Assembly (NCBI RefSeq): GCF_041200175.1
Contig: NZ_CP165727.1
Coordinates: 3,137,501 to 3,201,500 of the forward strand
Direction: 5' to 3'
DNA from: Streptomyces sp. R33
GTDB taxonomy: Bacteria > Actinomycetota > Actinomycetes > Streptomycetales > Streptomycetaceae
DNA: 64,000 nt
Part shown: in pieces, positions 25,523 to 34,077 of the stretch
How the letters are laid out: each line of letters begins with the position of its first letter
Position numbering within the stretch: the first letter of the stretch is position 1
The notes under the pieces: model-generated
Seen by the model: the letters and a program-made list of their open reading frames with translations, nothing else
Told to the model about the DNA's origin: nothing
Database searches by the model: none
Program-made: the position numbers and the translations under genes

Positions 25523-26092
25523 ATGCACAGCAAGCACAAGGCGTACGTCGCGGCGGCCGCGGCCGTGGTCCTGGCGTTCGGGGGCCCGGTGACGGCCGCC
25601 GCCGCGCACACGGCCGGCGCGGCGAGAACCGCCCCCGCGGCCGCTTCGGCACGCGCCGACGTGGACGCCGAGGGCGCCGCGGCCGCCGCGCTGAAGAAGT
25701 ACCCGGGTGTCGTGGAGTCCCTCGAGAGGGACGACGCCGTCTGGCACGTCGACGTCATCGGCAAGGACGGCAAGCACGCGGAGCTGACGGTCGACTCCCG
25801 CAGCGGCAACGTGTTCACCGACAACGCGGACGACGACAGCGGCGACGGCGGCGGGAACAAGGAGCTGCTCGCCGCGAAGGTCACCGCCCAGCAGGCGATG
25901 AAGGCAGCCGTCGCCGCCCACCCCGGCCAGGTCTGGTCGGTGCAATGGGACGACGATGACGACAACGGCTCCCGCTACTGGAACGTCGAGGTCAAGTCCG
26001 GCGACAAGACCACCGACGTCCACGTGGACGCCACGACGGGCAAGGCCACGGTGTCCGGGTCGGACTCGGACGGCGACGACAACGACGACTGA
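25523..26092 (+). CDS. Secreted PepSY domain protein
   Basis: An exported protein of 189 residues. A signal peptide (KHKAYVAAAAAVVLAFGGPVTAAAAHTA) is followed by two PepSY-like repeats: one around residues 50-100 (EGAAAAALKKYPGVV ... WHVDVIGKDGKHAELTVDSRSGNV) and one around 120-180 (TAQQAMKAAVAAHPGQVW ... WNVEVKSGDKTTDVHVDATTGK). Asp-rich segments separate and end the repeats, which suggests cation binding. PepSY domains are often protease inhibitors or accessory sensors; no specific partner is visible. The ATG at 25523 has GGAGG seven bases upstream. Confidence 0.85.
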   Translation: MHSKHKAYVAAAAAVVLAFGGPVTAAAAHTAGAARTAPAAASARADVDAEGAAAAALKKYPGVVESLERDDAVWHVDVIGKDGKHAELTVDSRSGNVFTDNADDDSGDGGGNKELLAAKVTAQQAMKAAVAAHPGQVWSVQWDDDDDNGSRYWNVEVKSGDKTTDVHVDATTGKATVSGSDSDGDDNDD

Positions 26093-26186
26093 CACGCGCC
26101 GGTCCGCGGGTTCCGATGCGGACCGGACCGGGCGCCCCTAGACTGGCGAGCGCCCGGATTACCCCGATCTTCGAGGGAGTGGCGTC

Positions 26187-26261
26187 ATGGCCAAGCGCGG
26201 CAACAAGAAGCGAGCACGCAAGAAGAAGAAGGCGAACCACGGCAAGCGTCCCAACGCCTGA
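26187..26261 (+). CDS. 50S ribosomal protein bL37 (24 aa)
   Basis: A 24-residue, strongly basic peptide beginning MAKRGNKKRARKKKK and ending NHGKRPNA. The start and the ANHGKRPN end match the actinobacterial ribosomal protein bL37 found in mycobacterial 50S structures, where it sits within 23S rRNA. GAGGGAG lies about eight bases before the ATG and a perfect palindromic terminator follows 21 bp after the stop, so it is a complete single-gene unit. It is too short for most gene callers. Confidence 0.85.
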   Translation: MAKRGNKKRARKKKKANHGKRPNA

Positions 26262-26282
26262 CCGGTCCGCCCCGCCGACGTA

Positions 26283-26320
26283 CGAGAGCCGCGCCCCGAT
26301 CGATCGGGGCGCGGCTCTCG
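26283..26320. terminator. 38-bp perfect palindrome terminator between bL37 and meaB
   Basis: CGAGAGCCGCGCCCCGAT and ATCGGGGCGCGGCTCTCG with a CG centre make a completely self-complementary 38-mer. It lies between the convergent ends of the bL37 gene and meaB and can serve both. Confidence 0.8.
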
Positions 26321-26373
26321 CGTGCGTACGGCGTACGGCGTACGGAAGCCGGTTGTGCGGGCCGTACGGCCGC

Positions 26374-27333
26374 TCAGGCCTCCGTCAGCGTCGCCAGGAG
26401 CGTGTCCGCGGCCGCGTAGGGGTCCAGCTCGCCGGCCGCGACCCGGGCCGCCAGGGCGTCGAGGTGTGCGTCCCCGTGCACGTCGGCCATCCGGGCCCGC
26501 AGGGACGTCACCGCGATGGTCTCCACCTCGCGCGCGGCCCGGGCCGTACGGCGCTCGGCCAGCACCCCGCGCTCGTCCATCCACGCCCGGTGCTTCTCCA
26601 GGGCTTCGACCAGCTCGTCGATGCCCTGGCCGCGGGCCGCTACCGTCTTGACGATCGGCGGCCGCCAGTCGTCCCGGCCCCGTGCCTCGCCCAGGCCCAG
26701 CATGTGGTTCAGCTCCCGGGCGGTCGCGTCCGCGCCGTCCCGGTCCGCCTTGTTCACCACGTACACGTCGCCGATCTCCAGGATGCCCGCCTTCGCGGCC
26801 TGGATCCCGTCGCCCATCCCGGGGGCCAGCAGCACCACCGAGGTGTCGGCCTGCGAGGCGATCTCCACCTCCGACTGCCCGACCCCGACCGTCTCGACCA
26901 GGATCACCTCGCAGCCGGCCGCGTCCAGCACCCGGATCGCCTGCGGGGCGGCCCAGGCGAGGCCGCCCAGGTGGCCGCGGGTGGCCATGGAGCGGATGTA
27001 GACCCCCGGGTCGGAGGCGTGGTCCGACATCCGGACCCGGTCGCCGAGCAGCGCACCGCCGGAGAACGGCGACGACGGGTCGACGGCGAGGACGCCGACC
27101 CGCTTGCCGGCCTTGCGGTACGCGGAGACCAGCGCCGAGGTCGACGTCGACTTGCCGACGCCCGGGGATCCGGTCAGGCCCACCACGTACGCCCCGCCCG
27201 TCAGCGGGGCCAGTGCCGCCATCACCTCGCGCAGCTGCGGGGACGCCCCCTCGACCAGCGAGATCAGCCGGGCCACGGCCCTGGGCCTGCCCTCACGCGC
27301 CTGGGCCACCAGCTGGGGGACGTCCACCGTCAT
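26374..27333 (-). CDS. meaB: MeaB-type GTPase chaperone of acyl-CoA mutases
   Basis: A 319-residue G3E-family GTPase that protects and loads coenzyme B12 into methylmalonyl-CoA or isobutyryl-CoA mutases. Walker A GSPGVGKST (about 53-61), the switch/base motif VETVGVGQSE, and NKAD for guanine recognition are intact, followed by the C-terminal dimerisation helices. ATG at 27333 has GAGGAG about ten bases upstream. It follows the thiolase gene by 53 bp on the same strand. The mutase it serves is not adjacent: icmA lies 13 kb away in this window. Confidence 0.93.
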   Translation of the reverse strand: MTVDVPQLVAQAREGRPRAVARLISLVEGASPQLREVMAALAPLTGGAYVVGLTGSPGVGKSTSTSALVSAYRKAGKRVGVLAVDPSSPFSGGALLGDRVRMSDHASDPGVYIRSMATRGHLGGLAWAAPQAIRVLDAAGCEVILVETVGVGQSEVEIASQADTSVVLLAPGMGDGIQAAKAGILEIGDVYVVNKADRDGADATARELNHMLGLGEARGRDDWRPPIVKTVAARGQGIDELVEALEKHRAWMDERGVLAERRTARAAREVETIAVTSLRARMADVHGDAHLDALAARVAAGELDPYAAADTLLATLTEA

Positions 27334-27386
27334 GCGTGCTGCGCTCCTCGGTTCTCGCTGCGGATACGGCTTCGGGTACGGAGGTC

Positions 27387-28589
27387 CTACTTCTGCGGGA
27401 CCCGGACGATCAGGGCGTCGCCCTGGCCGCCGCCGCCGCACAGTGCGGCCGCGCCGACCCCGCCGCCCCGGCGCTTCAGCTCCAGCGCCAGGTGCAGCAC
27501 CACGCGGGCGCCGGACATGCCGATCGGGTGGCCCAGGGCAATGGCGCCACCGTTGACGTTCACCCTTTCCGGGGTCACGCCGAGGTCCTTCATTGACTGC
27601 ACGGCGACCGCCGCGAAGGCCTCGTTGATCTCGATGAGGTCCAGGTCGGAGACCTCGAGGCCCTCCTTCTTCAGGGCGTGCAGGATCGCGTTCGACGGCT
27701 GCGACTGCAGGGAGTTGTCGGGACCGGCCACGTTGCCGTGGGCGCCGATCTCGGCGATCCACTCCAGGCCCAGCTCCTCGGCCTTCGCCTTGCTCATCAC
27801 GACCACGGCGGCGGCGCCGTCGGAGATCTGCGAGGAGGTGCCGGCGGTGATCGTGCCGTCCTTCGCGAAGGCCGGGCGCAGCTTGCCGAGGGACTCCACC
27901 GTGGTCTCCGGGCGGATGCCCTCGTCCTGGGAGAAGACGACCGGGTCGCCCTTGCGCTGCGGGATCTCGACCGGGGTGATCTCGGCCTCGAAGACGCCGT
28001 TCTTCTGCGCGGCGGCGGCACGCTGGTGCGAGGCGGCGGCGAACTCGTCCTGCGGGGCGCGCTCGATGCCGAGGCGGGTGTTGTGCTTCTCGGTGGACTC
28101 GCCCATCGCGATGTTCTCGAAGGCGTCGGTGAGGCCGTCGTAGGCCATCGCGTCCAGCATCTCGATCGCGCCGTACTTGAAGCCCTCTCGAGACTTCGGC
28201 AGCAGGTGCGGGGCGTTGGTCATGGACTCCTGGCCGCCCGCGACCACGATGTCGAACTCGCCGGCGCGGATGAGCTGGTCCGCCAGCGCGATCGCGTCGA
28301 GGCCGGAGAGGCACACCTTGTTGATGGTGAGCGCCGGCACGTTCATGGGGATGCCGGCCTTGACGGCGGCCTGGCGGGCGGGGATCTGGCCCGCGCCGGC
28401 CTGCAGCACCTGGCCCATGATCACGTATTGCACCTGGTCACCGGCGATGCCGGCCCGTTCCAGCGCGGACTTGATGGCGAACCCGCCGAGGTCGGCGCCC
28501 GAGAAGGACTTCAGCGAGCCGAGCAGCCGCCCCATGGGCGTGCGGGCCCCGGCGACGATCACTGACGTGGTGTTGTTCGTTCCGGACAT
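27387..28589 (-). CDS. Acetyl-CoA C-acetyltransferase (thiolase)
   Basis: Condenses or cleaves acetoacetyl-CoA. The 400-residue product has the thiolase active-site Cys93 ([11 protein letters not shown]), the second signature [15 protein letters not shown] with its His, and the C-terminal CGGGGQGDA Cys. Length and motifs are those of biosynthetic/degradative acetoacetyl-CoA thiolases. The ATG at 28589 has AAGGGG nine bases upstream. It heads a unit with meaB and is divergent from the methylmalonyl-CoA epimerase gene across a 137-bp region with a dyad. Confidence 0.93.
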   Translation of the reverse strand: MSGTNNTTSVIVAGARTPMGRLLGSLKSFSGADLGGFAIKSALERAGIAGDQVQYVIMGQVLQAGAGQIPARQAAVKAGIPMNVPALTINKVCLSGLDAIALADQLIRAGEFDIVVAGGQESMTNAPHLLPKSREGFKYGAIEMLDAMAYDGLTDAFENIAMGESTEKHNTRLGIERAPQDEFAAASHQRAAAAQKNGVFEAEITPVEIPQRKGDPVVFSQDEGIRPETTVESLGKLRPAFAKDGTITAGTSSQISDGAAAVVVMSKAKAEELGLEWIAEIGAHGNVAGPDNSLQSQPSNAILHALKKEGLEVSDLDLIEINEAFAAVAVQSMKDLGVTPERVNVNGGAIALGHPIGMSGARVVLHLALELKRRGGGVGAAALCGGGGQGDALIVRVPQK

Positions 28590-28637
28590 GGAGCACAGCC
28601 CCTTGAGGATGAGGAGTGAACGAGGGTTTACCTGAAT

Positions 28638-28651
28638 GTACTGAGCAGTAC
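28638..28651. promoter_or_regulatory. Dyad GTACTG-AG-CAGTAC between thiolase and epimerase genes
   Basis: Two perfect six-base arms with a two-base centre lie 49 bp before the thiolase start and 75 bp before the epimerase start, well placed to control both. Confidence 0.45.
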
Positions 28652-28726
28652 CCGCGCCGTCACCGGGCAGTCGGTGTGATCGCTGGCACGTTGCGTGACG
28701 GGCCTCCTCGGCGGTGCACTGGTCCC

Positions 28727-29155
28727 ATGCTGACAAGAATCGACCACATCGGGATCGCCTGCTTCGACCTGGACAAGACCGTCGAGTTCTACCGTGCCAC
28801 GTACGGTTTCGAGGTGTTCCACTCCGAGGTCAACGAGGAGCAGGGCGTGCGCGAGGCCATGCTCAAGATCAACGAGACCTCCGACGGCGGCGCCTCCTAC
28901 CTCCAGCTCCTCGAGCCCACCCGCGAGGACTCCGCGGTGGGCAAGTGGCTGGCCAAGAACGGCGAGGGCGTGCACCACATCGCCTTCGGCACCGAGGACG
29001 TCCTGGGCGACTCGGAGGCCATCCGCGGCAAGGGCGTCCGGGTCCTCTACGACCAGCCCCGCACGGGCTCGATGGGCTCCTCGATCACCTTCCTCCACCC
29101 CAAGGACTGCCACGGAGTCCTCACCGAACTGGTCACCTCCAACCCCGACCATTGA
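28727..29155 (+). CDS. mce: Methylmalonyl-CoA epimerase
   Basis: Interconverts (2S)- and (2R)-methylmalonyl-CoA, linking propionyl-CoA and succinyl-CoA pools. The 142-residue product is a VOC-fold enzyme with metal ligands visible in DHIGIAC (His), VHHIAF (His) and GVLTEL (Glu). No Shine-Dalgarno precedes ATG 28727; the message may be leaderless. It is divergent from the thiolase-meaB unit, which supports a shared role in propionate/methylmalonyl metabolism. A terminator hairpin follows before scy. Confidence 0.93.
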   Translation: MLTRIDHIGIACFDLDKTVEFYRATYGFEVFHSEVNEEQGVREAMLKINETSDGGASYLQLLEPTREDSAVGKWLAKNGEGVHHIAFGTEDVLGDSEAIRGKGVRVLYDQPRTGSMGSSITFLHPKDCHGVLTELVTSNPDH

Positions 29156-29176
29156 TGGACCACTGATGGCCCGATT

Positions 29177-29211
29177 CCCCGGCCGGTAGAGTGGCCATGG
29201 CTCGGCCGGGG
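29177..29211 (+). terminator. Terminator after the epimerase gene
   Basis: CCCCGGCCG (29177-29185) pairs with CGGCCGGGG (29203-29211), 21 bp after the epimerase stop. Confidence 0.6.
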
Positions 29212-29348
29212 TTCGGTGCGGAGACGGGGTCGGGGCCTGTGACCCCTGCCCCGGTATCTGACACCATTCCCCCGGGGGCGTCGTTCAGCGGGCGAGCGAT
29301 GCTCAATTGGGAGTGAGCTTGCGACCAGGGGACGGATGGGACCGCGCT

Positions 29349-32300
29349 GTGCGGGGCTACGAAAGCCAGGAGAGCCATCAGGCTGAAGCCGACCACCTCT
29401 CGCGCTTCGAAGCCGAGATGGAGCGGCTGAAGAAGGAGCGCGGGAAGGCCGTCCAGCACGCCGAAGACCTCGGGTACCAGGTCGAAGTGCTGCGCGCCAA
29501 GCTCCACGAGGTGCGCCGCAATCTGGCGTCCCGCCCTGCCTACGACAGTGCGGACATGGGCTACCAGGCGGAGCAGCTGCTCCGCAATGCCCAGATCCAG
29601 GCCGACCAGATGCGCTCGGACGCCGAGCGCGAGCTGCGCGACGCCCGGGCGCAGACCCAGCGCATCCTGCAGGAGCACGCCGAGCACCAGGCGCGCCTGC
29701 AGGCCGAGCTGCACGCCGAGGCCGTCAACCGCCGCCAGCGCCTGGACCAGGAGCTCAACGAGCGCCGCCAGACCGTCGAGGCGCACGTCAACGAGAACGT
29801 GGCCTGGGCCGAGCAGCTGCGCGCCCGTACGGAGTCCCAGGCCCGCCGGCTCATGGACGAGTCCCGCGCCGAGGCCGAGCAGTCCCTGAACGCGGCCCGC
29901 GCCGAGGCCGCCCGCGTCACCGAGGAGACCCGGCGCCGGCTGGCCGCCGATGCCGAGGCCGCCCGTGCGGAGACCGAAGCCACCCTGCTGCGCGCCCGCA
30001 AGGAGGCCGAGCGGCTGCTGACCGCCGCCTCCGCGCAGGCCCAGGAGGCCACCGAGCACGCCGAGCGGCTGCGCAGCAGCACCACCGCCGAGGCCGAGCA
30101 GACCCGGCAGCAGACCCTCGACCTCGGCCGGGTGGCCGAGCAGCGGGCCCAGGAGGCCGACGCAGCCCTGCGCTCGGCGCGCGCCGAGGCCGAGAAGCTC
30201 CTCGCGGACGCCAAGGAGAGCGCCGCACGGCAGCTCGCCTCTGCGGAGTCCGTCAACGAGCAGCGCACCCGCACCGCCAAGGAGCAGGTGGCCCGGCTGG
30301 TCGGCGAGGCCACCAAGGAGGCGGAGGTCCTCAAGGCCGAGGCCGAGCAGACCCTCGCCGACGCCCGCGCCGGCGTCGAGCGGCTGCGCGCGGAGGCCGC
30401 GGAGCAGGCCCGCGCGGCGGCGGCCGAGGACACGGCCGCCCAGCTGGCGAAGGCGGCCCGCACGGCGGAGGACGTACTGAACAAGGCCTCGGAGGACGCG
30501 CGGGCCACCACCCGTGCCGCGTCCGAGGAGGCGGAGCGGATCCGCCGCGAGGCCGAGTCCGAGGCGGAGCGGCTGCGCGTCCAGGCGGCGGCCACGGCCG
30601 ACGAGCTCAAGGGCGCCGCGAAGGACGACACCGAGGAGTACCGGGCCCGGACCGTCGAACTCCAGGCGGAGGCCCGGCGGCTGCGCGGCGAGGCCGAGCA
30701 GCTGCGCGCCGAGGCGGTCGCCGAGGGCGAGCGGATCCGCGGCGAGGCCCGCCGCGAGGCGGTCCAGCAGATCGAGGAGGCGGCCCGGACCGCCGAGGAG
30801 CTGCTGGGCAAGGCCAAGTCGGACGCGGACGAGCTGCGCGGCGGGGCGAGCGCCGAGAGCGAGCGGGTCCGCGCCGAGGCCGTCGAGCGGGCCACCACAC
30901 TGCGCAAGCAGGCCGAGGAGACCCTCGAGCGGACCCGCGCCGAGGCGGAGCGGCTGCGCGCCGAGGCCGAGGAGCAGGCGGAGGCCGTACGGGCCGAGGC
31001 CGACGCGGCGGCCCGTGCGCGGCGCGAGGAGACCGAGCAGGCCATCGCGGCGAAGCGGGCGGAGGCCGACGAGGAGCTCGTACGCCTGCACGCGGAGGCC
31101 GAGAGCCGGCTGGGCACGGCCGAGCAGACGCTGCGCGACGCCCGCGGGGCGGCGGAGAACATCCGCCGGGAGACCAGCGAGGAGGCCGACCGGCTGCGCG
31201 CCGAGGCGGCGGAGCGGATCCGCAGCCTCCAGGCACAGGCGGAGGCCGAGGCCGACCAGCTGCGCACCGACGCGGCGGACGACGCCGGGCGGGCTCGTGC
31301 GGAGGCCGAGCAGGTCGCCGTACGGCTGCGCAGCGAGGCGGAGTCCGAGGCGGAGCGGGTGCGCACCGAGGCGCAGGAGACCGCGGACCGGCTGCGTGCG
31401 GAGGCCAAGGCCGCCGCCGAGCGGGTCGCCGCGGAGGCCGCCGAGGCGCTGGCCGCCGCGCAGGAGGAGGCCGCCCGGCGCCGCCGGGAGGCCGAGGAGA
31501 CCCTCGCGTCGGCCCGGACGGACGCGGAGAGCGAGCGGGCCCAGGCCCGCGAGCAGAGCGAGGAACTGCTGGCTTCGGCCCGCAAGCGCTCCGAGGAGGC
31601 GCAGGCCGAGGCGGCCCGCCTGACCGAGGAGGCGGAGCGGCGCGCCGCGGAGCTGGTGTCGGCGGCGGAGGCCACCGCCCAGCAGGTACGGGACTCCGTG
31701 GCCGGTCTGCACGAGCAGGCCGAGGAGGAGATCACCGGGCTGCGCAGCGCCGCCGAGCACGCGGCGGAGCGTACGAAGACGGAGGCCGAGGAGGAGGCTG
31801 CGCGCGTCCGCGCGGACGCCTACGACGAGCGCGAGCGGGCCACGGAGGACGCCAACCGGATCCGCACCGAGGCGCGTTCGGAGACGGACGCGGCGAAGGC
31901 CCTGGCCGAGCGCACGGTCGGCGACGCGATCGCCGAGGCGGAGCAGCTGCGCAGCGACACCGCCGAGTACGCGCAGCGGGTGCGTACGGAGGCGACGGAC
32001 GCGCTGGCCGCGGCCGAGCGCGACGCGGCCCGGACCCGGGCCGATGCCCGTGACGACGCGAACCGGATCCGCGGCGAGGCGGCGGACTCCCTGGAGTCCT
32101 CGCGCGCCGAGGGCGGCCGGATCGTCGCCGAGGCGACGGCGGAGGCCGAGCGGCTCACCGAGGAGACCCTGGCGGCGAACGCGGCCACCGTCGGCGAGGC
32201 CACCGCGGAGGCGGAGCGGATCACCGCCGAGGCGGCCGAGGCGGCCGACGCCACCCGCACCGAGGCGGCGGGCACGCTGGACGAGGCGCGCGCGGAGGCC

Positions 32301-33884
32301 AACCGGCTGCGTACCGAGGCCGCGGAGCAGGCGGACCGGCTCGTCACCGAGGCCGCGTCCGAGGCGGAGCGGCTCACGGAGGAGACGCGCGCCGCGAACG
32401 AGGCGACGGTCGGCGAGGCGACGGCGAAGGCCGAGCGGCTCACCCGGCAGGCGTCCGACATGCTGGCCGCGGCCGAGCGGGACGCGACGCGGATCCTGGT
32501 CGACGCCCGCAACGAGGGCGACCGGCTGGTCGACGAGACGCGTGCGGCCAACGAGGCCACCGTCGGCGAGGCCGCGGCGGAGGCCGAGCGGCTGCGCACG
32601 GAGGCGGCGCAGACCCTGGACGACGCCCGTGCGGAGGGCGGCCGGATCATCGGCGAGGCCACCGCGGAGGCGGACCGGGTCACGGTCGCTGCGAACGAGA
32701 CGCTCGCGAGCGCCGAGCGGGAGTCCGAGCGGACCCTCGACGAGGCGCGCGCGGAGGCGGGGCGGCTGCGCAGCGAGGCCGCCGAGCAGGCGGACCGGCT
32801 CATCACCGAGGCCGCGTCCGAGGCGGACAAGCTCACCGAGCAGACCCGCAAGGACAACGAGCGCACGGTCGGCGAGGCCCAGGCCGAGGCCGAGCGGCTG
32901 CGTGCGGAGGCCTCGGAGGCCCTGGCCTCGGCGCAGGAGCACGCGACCCGTACCCGCTCGGAGGCCGAGCGCGTCAAGGCCGAGGCGGCGACCGAGGCGG
33001 AGCGCACCCGTACGGAGGCCCGCGCGGAGTCGGAGCGGCTGCTGGACGAGGCCCGCGAGGAGGCGAACAAGCGGCGCAGCGAGGCTGCGGAGCAGGTGGA
33101 CCGGCTCATCACCGAGGCCGCGGCGGAGGCGGACAAGCTCGCCTCCGACGCCCAGGCCAAGGCCCTGGCCGCGACGACGGCGGCCGAGGAGCAGGCCGAC
33201 GCGATGGTCGACGCGGCCCGCAAGGAGGCCGCGCGGATCTCCTCGGAGGCGACCGTCGAGGGCAACTCCCTGGTGGAGAAGGCCCGTACGGACGCGGACG
33301 AGCTGCTGGTCGGCGCGCGCAGCGACGCCGCTGCCATAAGGGAGCGGGCGGAGGAGCTGCGCTCCCGCGTCGAGGGCGAGGTCGAGGAGCTGCACGAGCG
33401 GGCCCGCCGGGAGTCGGCCGAGCAGATGAAGTCGGCCGGCGAGCGCGTGGACAAGCTGGTCCGGGCGGCGACCGAGCAGAGCGTCGAGGCCGAGGCGAAG
33501 GCCAAGGCGCTGGTGTCGGACGCGAGCAGCGAGGCGAGCAAGGTCCGGATCGCGGCAGTGCGCAAGGCCGAGGCGCTGCTCAAGGAGGCCGAGCAGAAGA
33601 AGGCCGAGCTGGCCCGCGAGGCCGAGAACGCCCTCGCGCAGGCGAAGGCGGAGGCGGAGCGGCTCGTCGACGAGGGGCGCCGTGAGCTGGAGGTCCTGGT
33701 GCGCAGGCGCGAGGACATTCAGGCGGAGATCTCCCGTGTCCAGGACGTTCTCGAGGCGTTGGAATCATTCGAGGCGCCTTCGGGTGGCGGAAAGCCCGCG
33801 GTCGGCGGCCAGGGCGCGGGGGGCGTGAAGGCCGGGGCTGCTGCGGGTTCCACTCGTTCGGGTGGCAAGTCGTCGGAGGGCTAG
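29349..33884 (+). CDS. scy: Polarised growth scaffold Scy, giant coiled coil
   Basis: The tip-organising scaffold that recruits DivIVA and FilP at hyphal poles. The product is about 1,511 residues, longer than the roughly 1,326 I recall for S. coelicolor. After a short N-terminus (RGYESQESHQAEADHLSRFEAEMERL), a heptad coiled coil spans about 20-170 (AVQHAEDLGYQVEVLRAKLHE), followed by well over 1,200 residues of Ala/Glu/Arg-rich helix in the hendecad-based 51-residue pattern, and a short Gly/Ala/Ser-rich tail. GTG 29349 is chosen by family N-terminus; in-frame GTG 29313 and TTG 29307 are alternatives. Two hairpin-bounded units, scy then filP, follow each other on the plus strand. The DNA repeats arise from repeated codons. 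Confidence 0.93.
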   Translation: MRGYESQESHQAEADHLSRFEAEMERLKKERGKAVQHAEDLGYQVEVLRAKLHEVRRNLASRPAYDSADMGYQAEQLLRNAQIQADQMRSDAERELRDARAQTQRILQEHAEHQARLQAELHAEAVNRRQRLDQELNERRQTVEAHVNENVAWAEQLRARTESQARRLMDESRAEAEQSLNAARAEAARVTEETRRRLAADAEAARAETEATLLRARKEAERLLTAASAQAQEATEHAERLRSSTTAEAEQTRQQTLDLGRVAEQRAQEADAALRSARAEAEKLLADAKESAARQLASAESVNEQRTRTAKEQVARLVGEATKEAEVLKAEAEQTLADARAGVERLRAEAAEQARAAAAEDTAAQLAKAARTAEDVLNKASEDARATTRAASEEAERIRREAESEAERLRVQAAATADELKGAAKDDTEEYRARTVELQAEARRLRGEAEQLRAEAVAEGERIRGEARREAVQQIEEAARTAEELLGKAKSDADELRGGASAESERVRAEAVERATTLRKQAEETLERTRAEAERLRAEAEEQAEAVRAEADAAARARREETEQAIAAKRAEADEELVRLHAEAESRLGTAEQTLRDARGAAENIRRETSEEADRLRAEAAERIRSLQAQAEAEADQLRTDAADDAGRARAEAEQVAVRLRSEAESEAERVRTEAQETADRLRAEAKAAAERVAAEAAEALAAAQEEAARRRREAEETLASARTDAESERAQAREQSEELLASARKRSEEAQAEAARLTEEAERRAAELVSAAEATAQQVRDSVAGLHEQAEEEITGLRSAAEHAAERTKTEAEEEAARVRADAYDERERATEDANRIRTEARSETDAAKALAERTVGDAIAEAEQLRSDTAEYAQRVRTEATDALAAAERDAARTRADARDDANRIRGEAADSLESSRAEGGRIVAEATAEAERLTEETLAANAATVGEATAEAERITAEAAEAADATRTEAAGTLDEARAEANRLRTEAAEQADRLVTEAASEAERLTEETRAANEATVGEATAKAERLTRQASDMLAAAERDATRILVDARNEGDRLVDETRAANEATVGEAAAEAERLRTEAAQTLDDARAEGGRIIGEATAEADRVTVAANETLASAERESERTLDEARAEAGRLRSEAAEQADRLITEAASEADKLTEQTRKDNERTVGEAQAEAERLRAEASEALASAQEHATRTRSEAERVKAEAATEAERTRTEARAESERLLDEAREEANKRRSEAAEQVDRLITEAAAEADKLASDAQAKALAATTAAEEQADAMVDAARKEAARISSEATVEGNSLVEKARTDADELLVGARSDAAAIRERAEELRSRVEGEVEELHERARRESAEQMKSAGERVDKLVRAATEQSVEAEAKAKALVSDASSEASKVRIAAVRKAEALLKEAEQKKAELAREAENALAQAKAEAERLVDEGRRELEVLVRRREDIQAEISRVQDVLEALESFEAPSGGGKPAVGGQGAGGVKAGAAAGSTRSGGKSSEG
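32187..32880 (+). repeat. 51-residue coiled-coil repeats within scy
   Basis: The phrase (A/R)TVGEA(T/A/Q)A(E/K)AER recurs with its Val codon at 32190, 32409, 32562 and 32868. The spacings are 73, 51 and 102 residues, that is 51+22, 51 and 2x51. This is the 51-residue period described for Scy and FilP, with one spacing enlarged by two hendecads. Confidence 0.8.
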
Positions 33885-33927
33885 TCAGCGAGCGAGATGT
33901 GTGTTCCTGATGAAGGTTCAGGCGAAC

Positions 33928-33958
33928 GAGTGACAAGCATTCTGCCGCCTTGCCACTC
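33928..33958 (+). terminator. Weak hairpin after scy
   Basis: GAGTGACAAG (33928-33937) and CTTGCCACTC (33949-33958) pair with one mismatch, 44 bp after the scy stop and before the filP promoter region. Confidence 0.4.
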
Positions 33959-34077
33959 AAAAGGGGTGTCATTGTCCAGATCAATCGCCGATTGACTCGA
34001 AGACACGCCGCTTCGGCGCCTAGGATTCCCCTAACACCTCACGTAGCACCTCATCGGTCTCATTCGACAGGAACCCC

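Noticed and set aside
26374..28314. An apparent 646-codon fusion of a thiolase-region frame with MeaB
   Set aside because: The first half is an out-of-frame reading of the thiolase gene; MeaB has its own start at 27333 and the thiolase its own intact frame ending at 27387.
29133..33395. A 1,420-codon open frame antisense to scy
   Set aside because: It is a by-product of repeated GC-rich codons in the scy coiled coil: the product is Leu/Arg/Gly low complexity with no start context, and the sense frame is the known scaffold.
29349..33884. Repeat-rich DNA considered as a CRISPR array or satellite
   Set aside because: The repeats are imperfect, in frame, have no unique spacers, and follow the 51-residue coiled-coil period of Scy.
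33990..34030. TTGACT and TAGGAT before filP as a promoter
   Set aside because: The spacer is about 23 bp, too long for a standard promoter; filP very likely has a promoter here but this pair is not convincing.
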